From contig CAWADL010000020.1 of the NCBI GenBank assembly GCA_963780825.1, positions 356,556 through 420,555 of the forward strand: 64,000 nucleotides of DNA, in the 5' to 3' direction. Position numbers and translations under genes: made by a program. The notes beneath the pieces are model-generated. The model was given only the letters and a program-made list of their open reading frames with translations. It searched no databases and was not told the origin of the DNA. This DNA comes from Roseiarcus sp963780825. GTDB lineage: Bacteria; Pseudomonadota; Alphaproteobacteria; Rhizobiales; Beijerinckiaceae. Positions 63,549-64,000 of this stretch are shown piece after piece (position 1 is the first letter of the stretch; every line of letters begins with the position of its first letter).

Positions 63549-64000
63549 TTGGCCGAAGAGAACGATTTCGTTTCGGGGGTGGCTGGACGCTACGCCTCTG
63601 CGCTGTTCTCGCTTGCGCAGGAGCAGCGGCAGACGGGCGAGGTCGCCGGCGCGCTCGGGACCGTTGCGGCAATGATTGCCGAAAGCCCTGACCTGCAGCG
63701 CCTGGTTCGCAGCCCCGTGTACTCGGCCGCCGACCAGACGAAAGCGCTGGGCGCTCTACTCGACCGCGCCGGCGTGTCGGGAATTGCTGGGAATTTCATC
63801 CGCCTCGTCGCCGCGAAGCGACGTCTTTTCGCGCTTAGCGACATGATCCGCGACTACAACAAGCTCTATGACGCCGCGCGTGGCGTTACCCGCGCCGAAG
63901 TCACCAGCGCCGCGCCGCTGGCGGATGACCAAGTCGCCGCGCTGAAGGATCAGCTCAGGGGCACGGCGGGCAAAGACGTAGATCTCTCCTTAAGGTCGAT
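63549..64000 (+). CDS. atpH: F0F1 ATP synthase subunit delta (partial at right edge)
   Basis: The delta subunit forms the stator link between F1 and F0. The visible 150 residues start with a TTG at 63549 and read AEENDFVSGVAGRYASALFS; GVSGIAGNFIRLVAAKRRLF and DMIRDYNKLYDAARGVTRAE are family blocks. AAGGGCTGAAAC precedes the start. The frame is open to the edge. In alphaproteobacteria this gene opens the atpHAGDC operon, which should continue to the right. Confidence 0.92.
   Translation, partial: MAEENDFVSGVAGRYASALFSLAQEQRQTGEVAGALGTVAAMIAESPDLQRLVRSPVYSAADQTKALGALLDRAGVSGIAGNFIRLVAAKRRLFALSDMIRDYNKLYDAARGVTRAEVTSAAPLADDQVAALKDQLRGTAGKDVDLSLRS

Noticed and set aside
63335..63691. A 118-codon plus-strand frame upstream of and overlapping atpH
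   Set aside because: It overlaps atpH in another frame, where AtpH is clearly conserved, and the sequence is not protein-like.
1..64000. Programmed +1 frameshifting as a genome-wide system
   Set aside because: Sites share no slippery codon or stop codon at the shift point and differ in base; insertion errors explain them more simply. Kept as a remote option in the findings.

Overview
This window looks like a chromosomal segment of an alphaproteobacterium of the Hyphomicrobiales (Rhizobiales) type. The signs are a high GC content, ihfB next to sppA, an atpH gene that opens an ATP synthase operon, a minCDE operon, DUF2852 and DUF3108 proteins, an AraD1-family protein, the rlpA-dac-tmk-holB block, and alphaproteobacterial-style intergenic palindromes. 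I cannot name the genus. No rRNA, tRNA, CRISPR array, prophage or replication origin is visible.

Layout. 1-9 kb: the 5' part of gltB, a threonine aldolase, a secreted Pro/Ala-rich protein, ihfB, sppA and a Tat-exported ferritin-like protein. 8.6-15.4 kb: a probable N-heterocycle uptake and catabolism island (substrate-binding protein, ABC ATPase, permease, cytosine-deaminase-like amidohydrolase, FAD-linked oxidase, flavodoxin-fold reductase, RidA). 15.4-21 kb: Fic protein, accA, rpmJ, TPR protein, alpha/beta hydrolase and a PQQ-type sugar dehydrogenase. 21.3-26.2 kb: a complete ribose-type sugar ABC importer. 26.5-30.6 kb: glutamate dehydrogenase, an orphan ParA paired with a DUF763 protein, and a YgjP-like metallopeptidase. 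30.7-32.1 kb: an IS481-family element. 32.2-35.2 kb: acyltransferase, CBS protein and two SDRs. 35.3-40.2 kb: rlpA-dac-tmk-holB and a glycosyltransferase. 40.3-51.5 kb: a malonyl-CoA-synthetase-like enzyme, TadG-like and TadE-like proteins, DUF3108, GNAT, pyrophosphatase, lyxose-isomerase-like protein, an amino-acid ABC ATPase, a methyltransferase divergent from a LuxR regulator, and a DUF937-like membrane protein. 51.7-58.5 kb: aldehyde dehydrogenase, a molybdenum-cofactor maturation operon (XdhC halves, MoeA-like, MocA-like), an epimerase and AraD1. 58.6-64 kb: DUF2852, a Deg protease, minCDE, an ArsR regulator with a clear operator, and the start of atpH.

Two features run through the whole window. 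First, twelve breaks in eleven conserved genes are each repaired by removing exactly one base. Two apparent gene fusions (permease plus deaminase, MocA plus GNAT) can be explained the same way. This points to systematic one-base insertions in the assembly, so the broken genes are annotated as genes. Second, the intergenic gaps hold several families of REP-like palindromes, most of them in inverted pairs. One class has a GTAG foot, one a GGAG foot and one a GGAC foot. Loop-flanking base pairs change together, which fits selection for a hairpin. The IS481 element has landed inside another dispersed repeat, of which an intact copy is also present in this window.
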